From contig CM062296.1 in the NCBI GenBank assembly GCA_031216915.1, positions 798,393,022 through 798,457,021 of the forward strand: a stretch of DNA of 64,000 nucleotides, read 5' to 3'. The translations under genes and the position numbers were made by a program. This document shows, piece after piece, positions 1-10,780 of this stretch. This DNA is from Pictodentalium vernedei (lineage: Eukaryota; Mollusca; Scaphopoda; Dentaliida; Dentaliidae). Under the pieces are notes generated by a model, which made no database searches, was not told the origin of the DNA, and saw only the letters and a program-made list of their open reading frames with translations. The stretch's first letter is position 1. Each line of letters starts with the position of its first letter.

Positions 1-987
1 ACAGTTCAATGAATGATGGGCGGGTGTGCGTTAACAATTGGTTTCTGGAAGATAACTTGATAATGGTTCGACCTACATTCATGAAACTTCATATGTAGGT
101 TGGCCTTCGTGAGAGAAAGAACCCTATATATTTATGACTCGCTAGATCAAAGGTCAAGGACACAGTGACCCTGAACATAGTAAATCAAAACAATTGGTTT
201 CCGGATGATAACATGATAATTGTTTGATCCACGTCAAGAAACTTATAGAAAGGTTGGCATCAGTGAGAGAAAGAACCCTATGTATTTTGGACTCGCTAGG
301 TGAAAGGTCAAGGTCACTGACCTTCTGCATAGTAAATCCATAAACATTTGGTTTCCAGATAATAACTTAATAATTGTTTGACCCACGTTCATGAAACTTC
401 ATCTGTAGGTTGGCATCGGTGAGAGGAAGAACCCTATTTATTTTGGACTCGCTAGGTCAAAGGTCAAGGTCACATTGACCTTGAACATAGTAAATCGTAA
501 ATATTTGTTTCTAGAAGGTAACTTGACTGTGGTTCAACCCAAATTCATGAAACTTTATAAGAAGATTGGCCTTCTTGAGAGGAAGAACCCTATTTATTTT
601 GGACTCGCTAGGTCAAAGGTCAATGTCACAGTGACCCTGAATATAGTCAATGCTAACAATTGGTTTCCGGATGATAACTTGATAATGGTTTGACCCACGT
701 TCATGAACCTTCATTGGTAGGTTGGCATCAGTGAGAGGAAGAACCCTATTTATTTAGGACTCGCTAGGTGAAAAGTCAAGGTCACAGTGACCTTCAGTAT
801 AGTAAATTGTAAACAATTGGTTTCCAGATGGTAACTTGATCATGGTTTGACCCACATTCATGAAACTCCATAGGTAGGATGACCTAGGTTAGTGGAATTC
901 CCTTATTTATTTTCGGCTCGCTAGGTCAAAGGTCGAGGTCACGGTGACCTTGAACATAATAAATTGTAAACAATTGGTTTCCAGATG
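1..987 (+). repeat. Tandem satellite, ~156 bp monomer, six copies
   Basis: Six degenerate copies follow one another, with the landmark CAATTGG (or variant) at about 35, 191, 345, 501, 657, 814 and 971, so the period is 154-157 bp. Each monomer reads in order: AACAATTGGTTTCC, GATAACTTGATAATGGTTTGACCC, a TTCATGAAACTTCAT block, GAAAGAACCCTATTTATTTTGG in variants, ACTCGCTAGG, then a run of AGGTCA-type half-sites, then a CATAGTAAAT spacer. The last copy breaks off at about 987. Short coding-looking frames inside are chance products of the repeat. Related monomers recur at 11170-11345, 12190-12710 and inside DIRS copy A at 14090-14860. Confidence 0.9.
779..793 (+). promoter_or_regulatory. Perfect estrogen-response-element-like palindrome in the satellite
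   Basis: The bases AGGTCACAGTGACCT form an exact inverted repeat of AGGTCA with 3-bp spacing, identical to the textbook vitellogenin-type nuclear-receptor palindrome. Other monomers of the array carry near versions (positions ~139, ~310, ~467, ~620 and ~935), usually preceded by a direct repeat such as AGGTCAAAGGTCA. What is seen is the motif; receptor binding is only a possibility. Confidence 0.4.
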
Positions 988-1803
988 GGCGATTCCATAT
1001 GGTGTTGTACGGGACATTTCACGACATTTTTCTATCTATATATTTGAAAGAAATGAGACCTAATGTATTTTTATTGCATGTCCATGCAATTTATACCAGG
1101 AAACCAGACACAGCTGCCAACTGTTGGTTTTCAAAGGCAAATCGAAAAAATGTTACAGTGTTGTACGGGACAATTTGCAACATGATACAGAGGGTAGGTG
1201 TACGAAAAGAAATAATTATGTTAGATGGCCAACTGATATTTCATGAGGTTAACCTCAAAAGGAAACAAGAGATAGTGAACTTCAAAATGGGTTATACCAT
1301 AATCTGATGATAACTGAGTGGCAACTAGTGGACTCAAAATATGCTGATGTTGTACGGGACACAAAAAAAGAGTTGTTCGGGACAGTTTTGTCTCCAATTT
1401 CAAACTGAGCACTTTCTGCCAAAAGACATGTCTAAGTTTACATCAGACACTAGTATTTAAATACATAAGGGAATGTTTGTCTAACTTTGTCTGGAACTGT
1501 CAGTTGGGATAGTAATTTTGTGCATTTTCGATGCATCGGTGTTGTACTAGACAGCTCAAGGTGTTGTACGGGACATTTGCTGTTACTCTTAAATATAAGA
1601 TGAATTCAATATGTCAGTTACAGTACCAGTGGAAATAAGTTTCGGTATAACCACACAACAATTTTCGACCCTATTTTCCCTTTGTGGATAGTTCAAACAC
1701 GACATCATCTTTTGGAAAGCTCTTCTTGAGAGCATCCCAAGAGATAGTGTTGGAATTGTCAACAATGGGAGGAGAAAGTAAGTAACACTTCCGAGTTCTT
1801 ATT
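988..1803 (+). other. Host-like sequence with recurring 14-mer TGTTGTACGGGACA
   Basis: No gene is recognised here. Copies of TGTTGTACGGGACA or close variants start at 1003, 1159, 1348, 1372 (GTTGTTCGGGACA), 1540 (TGTTGTACTAGACA) and 1562. All are on the + strand, with irregular spacing and unrelated flanks. A 102-codon open frame at 999-1307 reads the motif as VLYGT twice but has no recognisable domain and no supporting signals, so it is not called as a gene. Confidence 0.6.
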
Positions 1804-2061
1804 AGCTCACCTGACTGAAAGTCAGAGTGAGCTTTTCTTATCACTCATTGTCCGTCGTCTGTCGTGAAGGTGGTGCTTGAGCCTCTTTCTCCTAAACCAC
1901 TGGCCACATTTTAATTAAATTTCATGTAAGTAGTGGTTATATAGGGGCATTTTGATTTTTATCCAGAATAGGTTTTGGCTCATATTGAGCAGAGGTGTGG
2001 GAAAAAATGGCCAAATTTTTTGAAAATCTTCTAATGAACCACCAGTAGCAGAGACTTGATA

Positions 2062-4063
2062 CAGTGACCGTTGGGAACGGCGAGCGATCGCGCCAGCGCA
2101 CCATCGCGCACCGCTTTTTCGTATACCGCGAGTAATTAGTCGCGCACGTTTATCTTCCGGTCGTGTTCAAAGCCTTCGTCGGAGAAGTGCAAAGTACAGA
2201 AGAACCTGTCATGAGCAGGGGTCAGCCGAGTGGGCGACTTGGGCGAAGAAGTCGCCTTGTCATTCCTCAAGTCGCCTTGGCTTACATTGGGGGTGAAATT
2301 CAAGTCGCCCTCCCAAACTTCCTTGGGAGACATGGCAGTTTACTGTATTTTCTTATGTTTTATTTTTTAAAAACACACGCTTCTGCAAAAAACAGTAAAC
2401 ACGGTTGCTGTTAAAGTCCGTCACACGGCTATGAAAATAGCCCAAACTAGCCCAATTTTATATTTCTGAAAAGAATTGCAATGGCCTAGTCGTTCGAAGA
2501 ATTCGCCCCTACTGATAGCAACCAGCACAAAATGGCTATTTAAAAACAAAGTACCAGACAACAACGAATCACACAAGACACGCATCGAGTTAATTTGAAT
2601 TTATTAAAGTTAACCATCGTTTCAAAACAAAAAAAATGTATTGGAGACAGTCCGTCCATATCGAAATTGCTTGCGGTTACGCTCTGTTCCACTGAAAAAT
2701 TGGCTGCATTGAAATTCGCCCCGCAATTTGCATTGAATGTTTTTCTTTGAAAACTTGCGAAGTTGTGTTGGAAGGGGGTTAACCGTTAAATGTAATAAGG
2801 CTACAATAGAAATCACAGGTATTTGGATGGATAAGAATGGCAGACCTTCAAAGCACCAATCGCACGTGTCAGTGAAAGATGGTTGGCAGAAATTGTCAGT
2901 TTCCTGAACAGTGTATTATTAGTTTACCCAGCGCAGCCGGGAAGGGAGACAACTGAAATGTTTTGTCATTTACCAAAGAAATTAATTAACTCAAATTGTT
3001 AATAACGCTTAATTTACGAAGGATATCGAAAACTTTTTTAACTACGCTTTTCAACTCAGTTAGGGTATTCAGAAACCATGAATGACCCAGCTTCTTATAT
3101 GAACTTGAAATTTATTTTAAACACTTTAAATATTTTTTTAAAAAGAATATACCTTCTGTTACAGAGAAGAACACTCTCACCATGGGTCATACTAAATTTC
3201 AAATCCACATTGTTGAGGCAAATACAAAATCAACTGCACGGTAACCTTAGTCATCACTGTTAGGCAAAGAGTTAGGGGGTATTCAGAAACCATGAACGAC
3301 ACAGTTTTTTGTAGGGTGGGGTGGGGATTTTAACCTACATTCTGTTATGTAACCATCTTGACTTAGTTTTGTGTGTGTTTGTATAAACTTTTATTTATTT
3401 TTTTCTCCACAATTGTGTCCTCTATGTTCATTTATTTTGTCACGATGTCATATACGTTTTATGTTTTTTTTTCTGATTTCTCCTTCATGTCCACTGACTT
3501 CTCCCTCCTGGGTCCTGACTTCTCCCTAAAGTCTCTGAAGGGAGAAGTCACTTCTCCCTAAAATCAGCTGCCAGGCTGACCCCTGGTCATGAGCGACCAC
3601 CCTTGGGACTTGCCAAAAATGGTCGTTAAAGACAGGTGGTCGCTGACGACAGGTTTGCTGAGAAGGGGTGCATTTCGAGTTTCGCTTTCACGATGCTTGA
3701 AGAGAGAAACGAAATGCGCCGATACTGGCGATAGCATACTTTAATCCCTCCACACAATCACATCTAAAAAAGAATTACCGAATGTGAAGACGTTTCGGCC
3801 CAATTTCTAAGACGTTTTGGCCTCTTAGGGCCGAAACGTCTCAAGGCCGAAACGTCATAAAACCAATTATTTTGGAAATCGCGCGTTATTAGGCCTACTG
3901 ATTTCTCAACAGCAATCACCACCAATCCTCGTTATTCCACCTGGGGGCGAATTGGCCCGAGGCATTATTTTAAAAATCACTCTCCTAAAATTTTTCACTC
4001 GTAAAATCTAAAAGTGGAGAGTGAATTTCCACTCTCCTGCTCTCCCGCTCCCAACGGTCACTG
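2062..4063. mobile_element. TIR DNA transposon, 6-bp TSD, non-autonomous
   Basis: Perfect 15-bp terminal inverted repeats start CAGTGACCGTTGGGA (2062-2076 and, inverted, 4049-4063). The element is bracketed by the direct repeat TTGATA (2056-2061 and 4064-4069). The interior has no intact transposase. It contains a hAT element (2216-3585), a GACGTTTCGGCC inverted cluster (~3789-3856) and a GAGAGTGGAAATTCACTCTC-like hairpin near the right end. The 6-bp target duplication fits neither standard hAT (8 bp) nor CACTA (2-3 bp), so the superfamily is left open. Confidence 0.8.
2216..3585. mobile_element. hAT-type non-autonomous transposon nested in the TIR element
   Basis: The 12-bp terminal inverted repeat CAGGGGTCAGCC lies at 2216-2227 and inverted at 3574-3585. 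The 8-bp target duplication GTCATGAG lies at 2208-2215 and 3586-3593. Both features are diagnostic of the hAT superfamily. Just inside the left end is a GGCGACTTC/GAAGTCGCC foldback, and just inside the right end a GGGAGAAGTC/GACTTCTCCC foldback. The interior repeats a GGTATTCAGAAACCATGAA block (about 3065 and 3277). No hAT transposase reading frame is visible. Confidence 0.88.
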
Positions 4064-4284
4064 TTGATATGTGGTATACAGAGTCCTTTTCAGGTTTAGA
4101 ATCAAGTTTGTTCAAGAGAAGTTTGTCGGACATTATTTGCCTTCGTTATGGGAGGGGCAAAAATTTTGGCGACGCCTAAAATTTGTATTTTCAGAACCAT
4201 CAGGTCGATTTGAACCAAATTTGATATGAGATTGATAATGGGTCATATGATAACTTAGTTAAAAATGAGGAATTTTCTTTAAAC

Positions 4285-4730
4285 ATCTTCTTCAGATCCA
4301 GCAGTCGGAATGTTTTGCTTGGTATGCAGCATCCTGAGGGGGGGGGGGGGGGGAGGGGAGGATTCAAGTTTGTTCAAGCCATATCCCTAGGTCCATATTT
4401 GGGCTGACTGTGGGAGCTTGAATTGTAACTTAGTTCGGAATGAGGAATTTTCTTTAAAAATCTTCTTCGGATCCAGCAGTCGGAGTGTTGTGATATGTGG
4501 TGTGTAGCATTCTTTGGGGGGTGAGATTCAAGTTTGTTAAAGCCAAGTCCTTGGGTTCATATTTGGGCTGACTGTGGGAGCCCGAATGATAACGTAGTTA
4601 AAATGAGGAATTTTCTTTAAAAATCTTCTCCAGATCCAGCAGATGAATGCTTTTGATATTTGGTATGCAGCATCCTTGAGGAGGGGGGGGGGGGGGGGGG
4701 GGGGTGGGTAAGATTCAAGTTTGTTCAAGC
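4285..4730 (+). repeat. ~170 bp tandem repeat with long G tracts
   Basis: Three units begin at GATCCAGCAG (about 4295, 4470 and 4634). Each continues with a GGTATGCAGCATCCT-like block, a G run (10-22 G in units 1 and 3, shorter in unit 2) and GATTCAAGTTTGTT. The long G runs are likely to be length-variable and error-prone in the assembly. Confidence 0.75.
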
Positions 4731-4889
4731 CATGTCCCTAGTTCCATAAAATTTGTCTCTCATGACTTCATTCCTTTGTGGTGTTGATGAACCATGTCTA
4801 ACTGCATGTGACCCCAAATACTTCTTTGAACCACTTTGTTTGAATCACTTTGCCCGGTGAGCGATTAAGGCCCCTTGGGGCCTCTTGTT

Positions 4890-5161
4890 GTATATAGCGC
4901 TGGCCGGGTTTGGCAATTACCTTGGGTAAAGGGTTAATGAACACAGAATCACAATATTTCAGAGAAACAGCTTCCAAGAATGGTGTTGTTTGGGACACCA
5001 TTTGTGTGCCTTATTTTTGCTTGTGTGATGGAAATAAGGAGGACGTTTCTATTTAATCTTTTTCCTCACATAACAGTGTTGTGAGATAAAGCTAATTAAA
5101 ATTTTGAATATCAGGTTTCCTGACATAGTCCTTGTATTAACATGGAAGTGTTGTACTGGAC
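4890..5161 (+). other. Host-like sequence, second cluster of the 14-mer
   Basis: This resumes the sequence interrupted by H1. Variants of the 14-mer lie at 4984 (TGTTGTTTGGGACA) and 5149 (TGTTGTACTGGACA). Nothing else is recognised. Confidence 0.45.
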
Positions 5162-5172
5162 ACCCACAGGTC

Positions 5173-5535
5173 GGGGGCATGTTGGCTCAGTAGGTAGAGG
5201 TGCAGACTGCAAGCCGAGAGGTCCTCGGTTCGAATCCCACCTGCGGCAAGGTGTTGTGTCCTTGGGCAAGACACTTCACCCCCATTGCCCATGTGGGGGC
5301 ACGATGACGCCATGTACTAAGGCGAACTGCACGTCGATGGTACGCATGTCTTCAACCAATCTAACCCTGCCTGTGCTGCAGTGCGGAGTTACGATGTTGG
5401 GGAGCTGGCAGCTGCTCGTCGTTGCTCGGTGGTTCTCTCCGGGTACTCCGGCTTCCTCCACCCGTAAAACTGTCACGGTCATGATTAGCCATTGTGCATA
5501 AATATGTGACCTTAAACATCAATAAATAAATAAAT
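5173..5535 (+). mobile_element. tRNA-derived SINE with perfect TSD
   Basis: Pol III promoter boxes are intact: box A TGGCTCAGTAGG at 5183-5194 and box B GGTTCGAATCC at 5227-5237, as in a tRNA gene. The body contains CTTGGGCAAGACACTTCACC and a CTCCGGGTACTCCGGCTTCC block of the kind shared by many invertebrate SINE/LINE tails. It ends in an (AAAT)n tail. The 11-bp direct repeat ACCCACAGGTC flanks it (5162-5172 and 5536-5546), showing target-primed insertion. It is not a functional tRNA gene, because the region before box B does not fold as a full tRNA with a 3' acceptor arm. The open frame 5142-5501 across it is spurious. Confidence 0.92.
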
Positions 5536-5546
5536 ACCCACAGGTC

Positions 5547-6219
5547 ATTGGAGTTGGTCTTCTATCAGACAAAAATATATGAGAATACTTATTGTACTTA
5601 CTAATGTGTAAAATTCATTAATGACCATCATGGTTATTCTCGACCACTAACTGCTGATTAAATTTTATCCAGAGGTGGAGTCATAACTTTTGGGAAACTC
5701 AGCATTGATGGTGTTGTACAGGACAAGTTTCACCACCAATCATCATGGAAAATAAAACAGACTGATACTTTTTAATAATGATATTTCAAAAGTTCCATCA
5801 TCTAGTAAGAAAATCTGTACCAGCTGCTATTTTCTACAAATATTTCTTTTGGAATGGAAACTTTTATACCCAGACAGTGTTGTACGGGACATTTGAACCA
5901 GTGGGACCCAAAACTTCATAAAAATTGTCTAATCAGAGTCTAGGTCGACCTCTTTGGATTATAAAATTTATTTATCACCTCAAGACTACTCTGATAGTTG
6001 AAGATTGAACATTTGGCTTGATATTACTGGCTGAAAAACACATCAACAAAAAGAGGAAATAAAAATGTGAGTTTAAAAAAAATAATGAAGGGCCTAAGTC
6101 TCTGATAATTTTTCAAAAAACTCCAGAGGTACCCAGAAAAAAAATTCGAAAAAATCTAAATTAGGTATTCTAGCTACGAAAAGAACACAAACAACAAACC
6201 CTGGTACAAAATTATTTTT
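5547..6219 (+). other. Host-like non-coding stretch
   Basis: No gene is seen. Two more 14-mer copies lie at 5712 (TGTTGTACAGGACA) and 5878 (TGTTGTACGGGACA). The rest is A/T-rich with no recognised repeat. Confidence 0.5.
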
Positions 6220-6824
6220 AGCTCAACTTTGACGAAGTCAAATTTGAGCTATTGTCATGGCCCGTCGTCCGTCATCCGTCCGTCCGTCTGTCCGTCTGGC
6301 CGTCTGTCCATACGTCAACAATTGGCTATGGCTCGGGCTAGAGGTCGTATTTATGAACCGATCTTTACGAAACTTCTTGTGTACCTTTGTTATGACCCTG
6401 GGACGGGAACGAGTGTTTTTAGGTGTGGTCCGAAATTCAAGATGGCTGCCAGTGGCCATTTTGTACCGATGATGCAAAAATCAGTTTTTTGTACAGAACT
6501 TCTGTATGAAAGTTCTGATTTGAATAAAGTTTTGTATAAATGTTTAGTACTATGGGATACATCACATATAATACGGGTTTTTTTCTCGTGCGTAAATTAT
6601 GCAAATTAGACTGACTTTGATTTATTTAGTGTTACTTTCAGAGCTGTAAGTGCCAAGCTGCTATGGCTCGGGCTAGAGGCCGTATTTATGAACCGATCTT
6701 TACGAAACTTCTTGGGTACCTTTGTTATGACCGTGGGACGAGAACGAGTGTTTTTGGGTGCGGTCCGAAATTCAAGATGGCTGTCAGCTGCCATTTTGTA
6801 CCGACGATGCAGAAATCTGTTTTT

Positions 6825-9547
6825 ATACCCCCGCTTCGAAGAAGTGGGGGCTATATAGGAATCGCCCTGTACGTCCGTACGTCCGTCCGTACGTCTTTCC
6901 GGACATGAAATTCTTGTGTGCGCAACTCCTCCTACATTTATGAATCAATTTGGACAAAACTTTTCAGACATCATCACTACTAAGTGAACATGCGCATATT
7001 CCAAGATTTTTGATCTGCGACAATTTTAACCAGGTTTTCTCCCTTTGACTTAGATTTATTGTGTCTTTCCATCCGAACAAATTCTTGTGTGCGCAACTCC
7101 TCTTACATTAATGAACCGATTTTGCTGAAACCTTTCAAACATCATCTCTACTAAGTGAACATGTGCATATTCCAAACTTTTTAATCTGCGACAATTTTAA
7201 CCAGGTTATCTCTCTTGAACTTTGATTTAATATGGGTTTCTACATGAAATTCTTGTGTGCGCAACTCCTCCTACATTTATCAATCAATTTGGACAAAACT
7301 TTTCAGACATCACTACTAATTGAACATGCGCATATTCCAAGATTTTTGATCTGTGACAATTTTAACCAGGTTATCTCCCTTTGACTTAGATTTATTATGT
7401 TTTTCCGTTCGAACAAATTCTTGTGTGCGCAACTCCTCCTACATTAATGAACCGATTTTGATGAAACCTTTCAAACATCATCTCTACTAAGTGAACATGT
7501 GCATATTCCAAACTTTTTGATCTGCGACAATTTTAACCAGGTTATCTCTCTTGAACTTTGATTTAATATGGGTTTCGGCATGAAATTCTTGTGTGCACAA
7601 CTCCTCCTACATTTATCAATCAATTTGGACGAAAGTTTACAGACATCATCACTACTAAGTGAACATGCGCATATTCCAAAATTTTTGAGCTGTGGCAATT
7701 TTAACTAGGTTATCTCCCTTTAACTTAGATTTATTATGGGTTTCTACATGAAATTCTTGTGCGTGCAACTCCTCCTACATTTATCAATCAATTTGGACAA
7801 AACTTTTCAGACATCATCACTACTAAGTGAACATGCGCATATTCCAAGATTTTTGATCTGCGACAATTTTAACCAGGTTTTCTCCCTTTGACTTAGATTT
7901 ATTGTGTCTTTCCATCCGAACAAATTCTTGTGTGCGCAACTCCTCCTACATTAATGAACCGATTTTGCTGAAACCTTTCAAACATCATCTCTACTAAGTG
8001 AACATGTGCATATTCCAAACTTTTTAATCTGCGACAATTTTAACCAGGTTATCTCTCTTGAACTTTGATTTAATATGGGTTTCTACATGAAATTCTTGTG
8101 TGCGCAACTCCTCCTACATTTATCAATCAATTTGGACAAAACTTTTCAGACATCATCACTACTAATTGAACATGCGCATATTCCAAGATTTTTGATCTGT
8201 GACAATTTTAACCAGGTTATCTCCCTTTGACTTAGATTTATTATGTTTTTCCGTTCAAACAAATTCTTGTGTGCGCAACTCCTCCTACATTAATGAACCG
8301 ATTTTGATGAACCCTTTCAAACATCATCTCTACTAAGTGAACATGTGCATATTCCAAACTTTTTGATCTGCGACAATTTTAACCAGGTTATCTCTCTTGA
8401 ACTTTGATTTAATATGGGTTTCGGCATGAAATTCTTGTGTGCGCAACTCCTCCTACATTTATCAATCAATTTGGACGAAAGTTTACAGACATCATCACTA
8501 CTAAGTGAACATGCGCATATTCCAAAATTTTTGAGCTGTGGCAATTTTAACTAGGTTATCTCCCTTTAACTTAGATTTATTATGGGTTTCTACATGAAAT
8601 TCTTGTGCGTGCAACTCCTCCTACATTTATCAATCAATTTGGACAAAACTTTTCAGACATCATCACTACTAAGTGAACATGCGCATATTCCAAGATTTTT
8701 GATCTGCGACAATTTTAACCAGGTTATCTCCCTTTGACTTAGATTTATTATGTATTTCCGTTCGAACAAATTCTTGTGTGCGCAACTCCTCCTACATTAA
8801 TGAACCGATTTTGATGAAACCTTTCAAACATCATCTCTACTAAGTGAACATGTGCATATTCCAAACTTTTTGATCTGCGACAATTTTAACCAGGTTATCT
8901 CTCTTGAACTTTGATTTAATATGGGTTTCTGCATGAAATTCTTGTGTGCGCAACTCCTCCTACATTTATCAATCAATTTGGACAAAAGTTTACAGACATC
9001 ATCACTACTAAGTAAACATGCGCATATTCCAAAATTTTTGAGCTGTGGCAATTTTAACTAGGTTATCTCCCTTTAACCTAGATTTATTATGGGTTTCTAC
9101 ATGAAATTCTTGTGCGTGCAACTCCTCCTACATTTATCAATCAATTTTGACGAAATCTTTCAAACATTATCACAACTAAGTGAACATACTCATATTCCCA
9201 AATTTTTGATCTGCGACAATTTTAACCAGGTTATCTCCCTTTAACTTGGATTTATTATGGGTTTTCAAATGGGATTCTTGTGTGTGCAACTCCTCCTACA
9301 TTAATGAACCGATTTTGCATACATGTTGCACATTGTAAATGTGTTTTTCCAAATGTAAACCATATATGTGTGGGCTCTTTAAGTATTCAGTGCTGTTCTG
9401 TGGAAGGCCACATGCAAATACAAATTTCAACAACAAAAAATGATCTTTATGTATACATTTCCTTATGGCCTTCGCCTACATGATCAGAAGTGCATTCCTC
9501 TAAAAACCCAAAGCGGGGGTATTAATCACCTTCAGTGATAGTTCTAG
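6825..9547 (+). mobile_element. Helitron-like element H3 nested in H2
   Basis: The 5' end starts with the hairpin ACCCCCGCTTC.GAAGTGGGGG (6827-6850). The inverted partner AAGCGGGGGT lies at 9511-9520. It is followed by a 5-bp-stem hairpin ATCAC-CTTCA-GTGAT (9525-9539) and CTAG (9544-9547) followed by T, which matches the classical Helitron 3' rule. The host unit resumes at once (TTTGTACAGAACTTCC at 9548). The sister H2 unit at about 6484-6504 shows the uninterrupted target. The interior is almost entirely satellite (6900-9330). Confidence 0.75.
6900..9330 (+). repeat. ~169 bp satellite with 846 bp higher-order period
   Basis: About fourteen monomers of ~169 bp run head to tail, each containing AATTCTTGTGTGCGCAACTC, CTCCTACATTTATCAAT or its TTAATGAACCG variant, and GACAATTTTAACCAGG. 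Monomer variants repeat as a block: the segment around 7471-7698 recurs at 8317-8544 (offset 846 = 5 x 169) and in part at 8824-9051 (offset 507 = 3 x 169). Identical 75-codon frames on the - strand at these places are by-products of the repeat. Confidence 0.9.
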
Positions 9548-9550
9548 TTT

Positions 9551-10780
9551 GTACAGAACTTCCATATGAAAGCTCTGATTTGAATAATTTTTTGTATGAA
9601 TGTTTAGTACCATGGGATACATCACATATAATACAGGTTTTTTTCTCGTACGTAAATTGTGCAAATTAGACTAATTTTGATGTTTTTTGGGGTTACTTTC
9701 AGCACTGTAAGTGCAAATGCCAATACGGCTCGGGCTAGAGGCCGTATTTATGAACCGATCTTTACGAAACTTCTTGGGTACCTTTGGTATCACCGTGGGA
9801 CGAGAACGAGTGTTTTTGGGTCCGGTCCGAAATTCAAGATGGCCGATGGCAGCCATTTTGTACAAAATTAGGTGCAATCAGATTTTTGCACAGAACTTCC
9901 ATATGAAAGCCCTGATTTGAATAATTTTTTGTGTGAATGTTTAGTACCATGGGATGCATCACATATAATGCGGGTTTTTTTCTCGTGCAGAAATTATGCA
10001 AATTAGATGAACTTTGATTTTTTCAGTGCGACTTACACACAGTAAGTACACATGTCAATACGGCTCAGACTAGAGTCTGTATTTATGAACTGATCTTCAC
10101 GAAATGTCTTGGGTACCTTTGTTATCACCTTGGGACGAGAACGAGTGTTTCTGGGTGCGGTCTAAAATTCAAGATGGCTGCTAGCGGCCATTTTGTACCG
10201 AAATTAGGTCTAATCAGTTTTTTGTACACAACTTCTATACAGCTCAGACTAGAGGCCATATTTATGAACCAATCTTTACGAAACTTCTTGGGTACCTTTG
10301 TTATCACCGTGGGATGAGAGCGAGTGTTTTTGGGTGTGGTCCGAAATTCAAGATGGCCACCAGCAGCCATTTTGTACCAAAATTAGTGCAATCAGTCTTT
10401 TGTATAGAACTTCTGTATGAAAGTTCTGATTTTAATAAATTTTTGTATGAATGTTTAGTAACATGGAATACATCACATATTGTAAGGGGTTTTTTTTCAT
10501 GCAGAAATTATGCAAATTAGATGAACTTTGATTTATTCAGTGCTACTTACACAATGTAAGCACACATGTCAATACGGCTCAGGGTAGAGGCTGTATTTAT
10601 GAACTGATCTTCACAAAACTTCTTGGTTACCTTTGTTATCTCCTTGGGATGAGAATGAGTGTTTCTGGGTACGGTCCAAAATTCAAGATGGCTGCCAGTG
10701 GCCATTTTGTACCGAAATTAGGTCCAATCAGTTTTTTGTCACAAGTTCTATACAGCTCGTATTTATGAACTGATCTTCAC
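9551..10780 (+). repeat. ~340 bp tandem units of H2
   Basis: Units begin at TACAGAACTTCCATATGAAAG (about 9552) and TTGCACAGAACTTCC (about 9887). A shortened unit at 10226 and further units near 10396 and 10740 follow. Each carries GCTCGGGCTAGAGGC, a CGATCTTTACGAAACTTCTTGGG block, GGGACGAGAACGAGTG and TTCAAGATGGC. Two earlier units lie at 6320-6825 upstream of H3. Confidence 0.85.

Larger units (their letters stand above)
1804..4889 (+). mobile_element. Helitron-like non-autonomous element H1, itself doubly interrupted
   Basis: The 5' end begins with a palindromic hairpin (1804-1833; stem AGCTCAC.TGACT / AGTCAGAGTGAGCT) followed by a CGTCGTCTGTCG tract. The 3' end has the subterminal inverted copy GGTGAGC (4856-4862, matching GCTCACC at 1805-1811), a perfect 7-bp-stem hairpin AGGCCCCTTGGGGCCT (4868-4883), and ends TCTTGTT. 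Subterminal inverted repeats plus a 3' hairpin are the architecture known for Helentron/Helitron-type elements. No transposase or helicase is present. The body holds a G-tract tandem repeat (4285-4730) and a 2 kb TIR element (2062-4063). Exact ends are uncertain by a few bases. Confidence 0.65.

Noticed and set aside
5173-5245. Possible functional tRNA gene
   Set aside because: Boxes A and B are present but the downstream sequence continues as a SINE body with a target duplication.
5142-5501. A 119-codon frame resembling a small protein
   Set aside because: It lies wholly across the SINE and its tRNA-like head; equivalent frames appear in SINEs generally.
7471-9051. Three near-identical 75-codon - strand proteins
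   Set aside because: They are translations of the 169 bp satellite, repeating with its 846 and 507 bp offsets.
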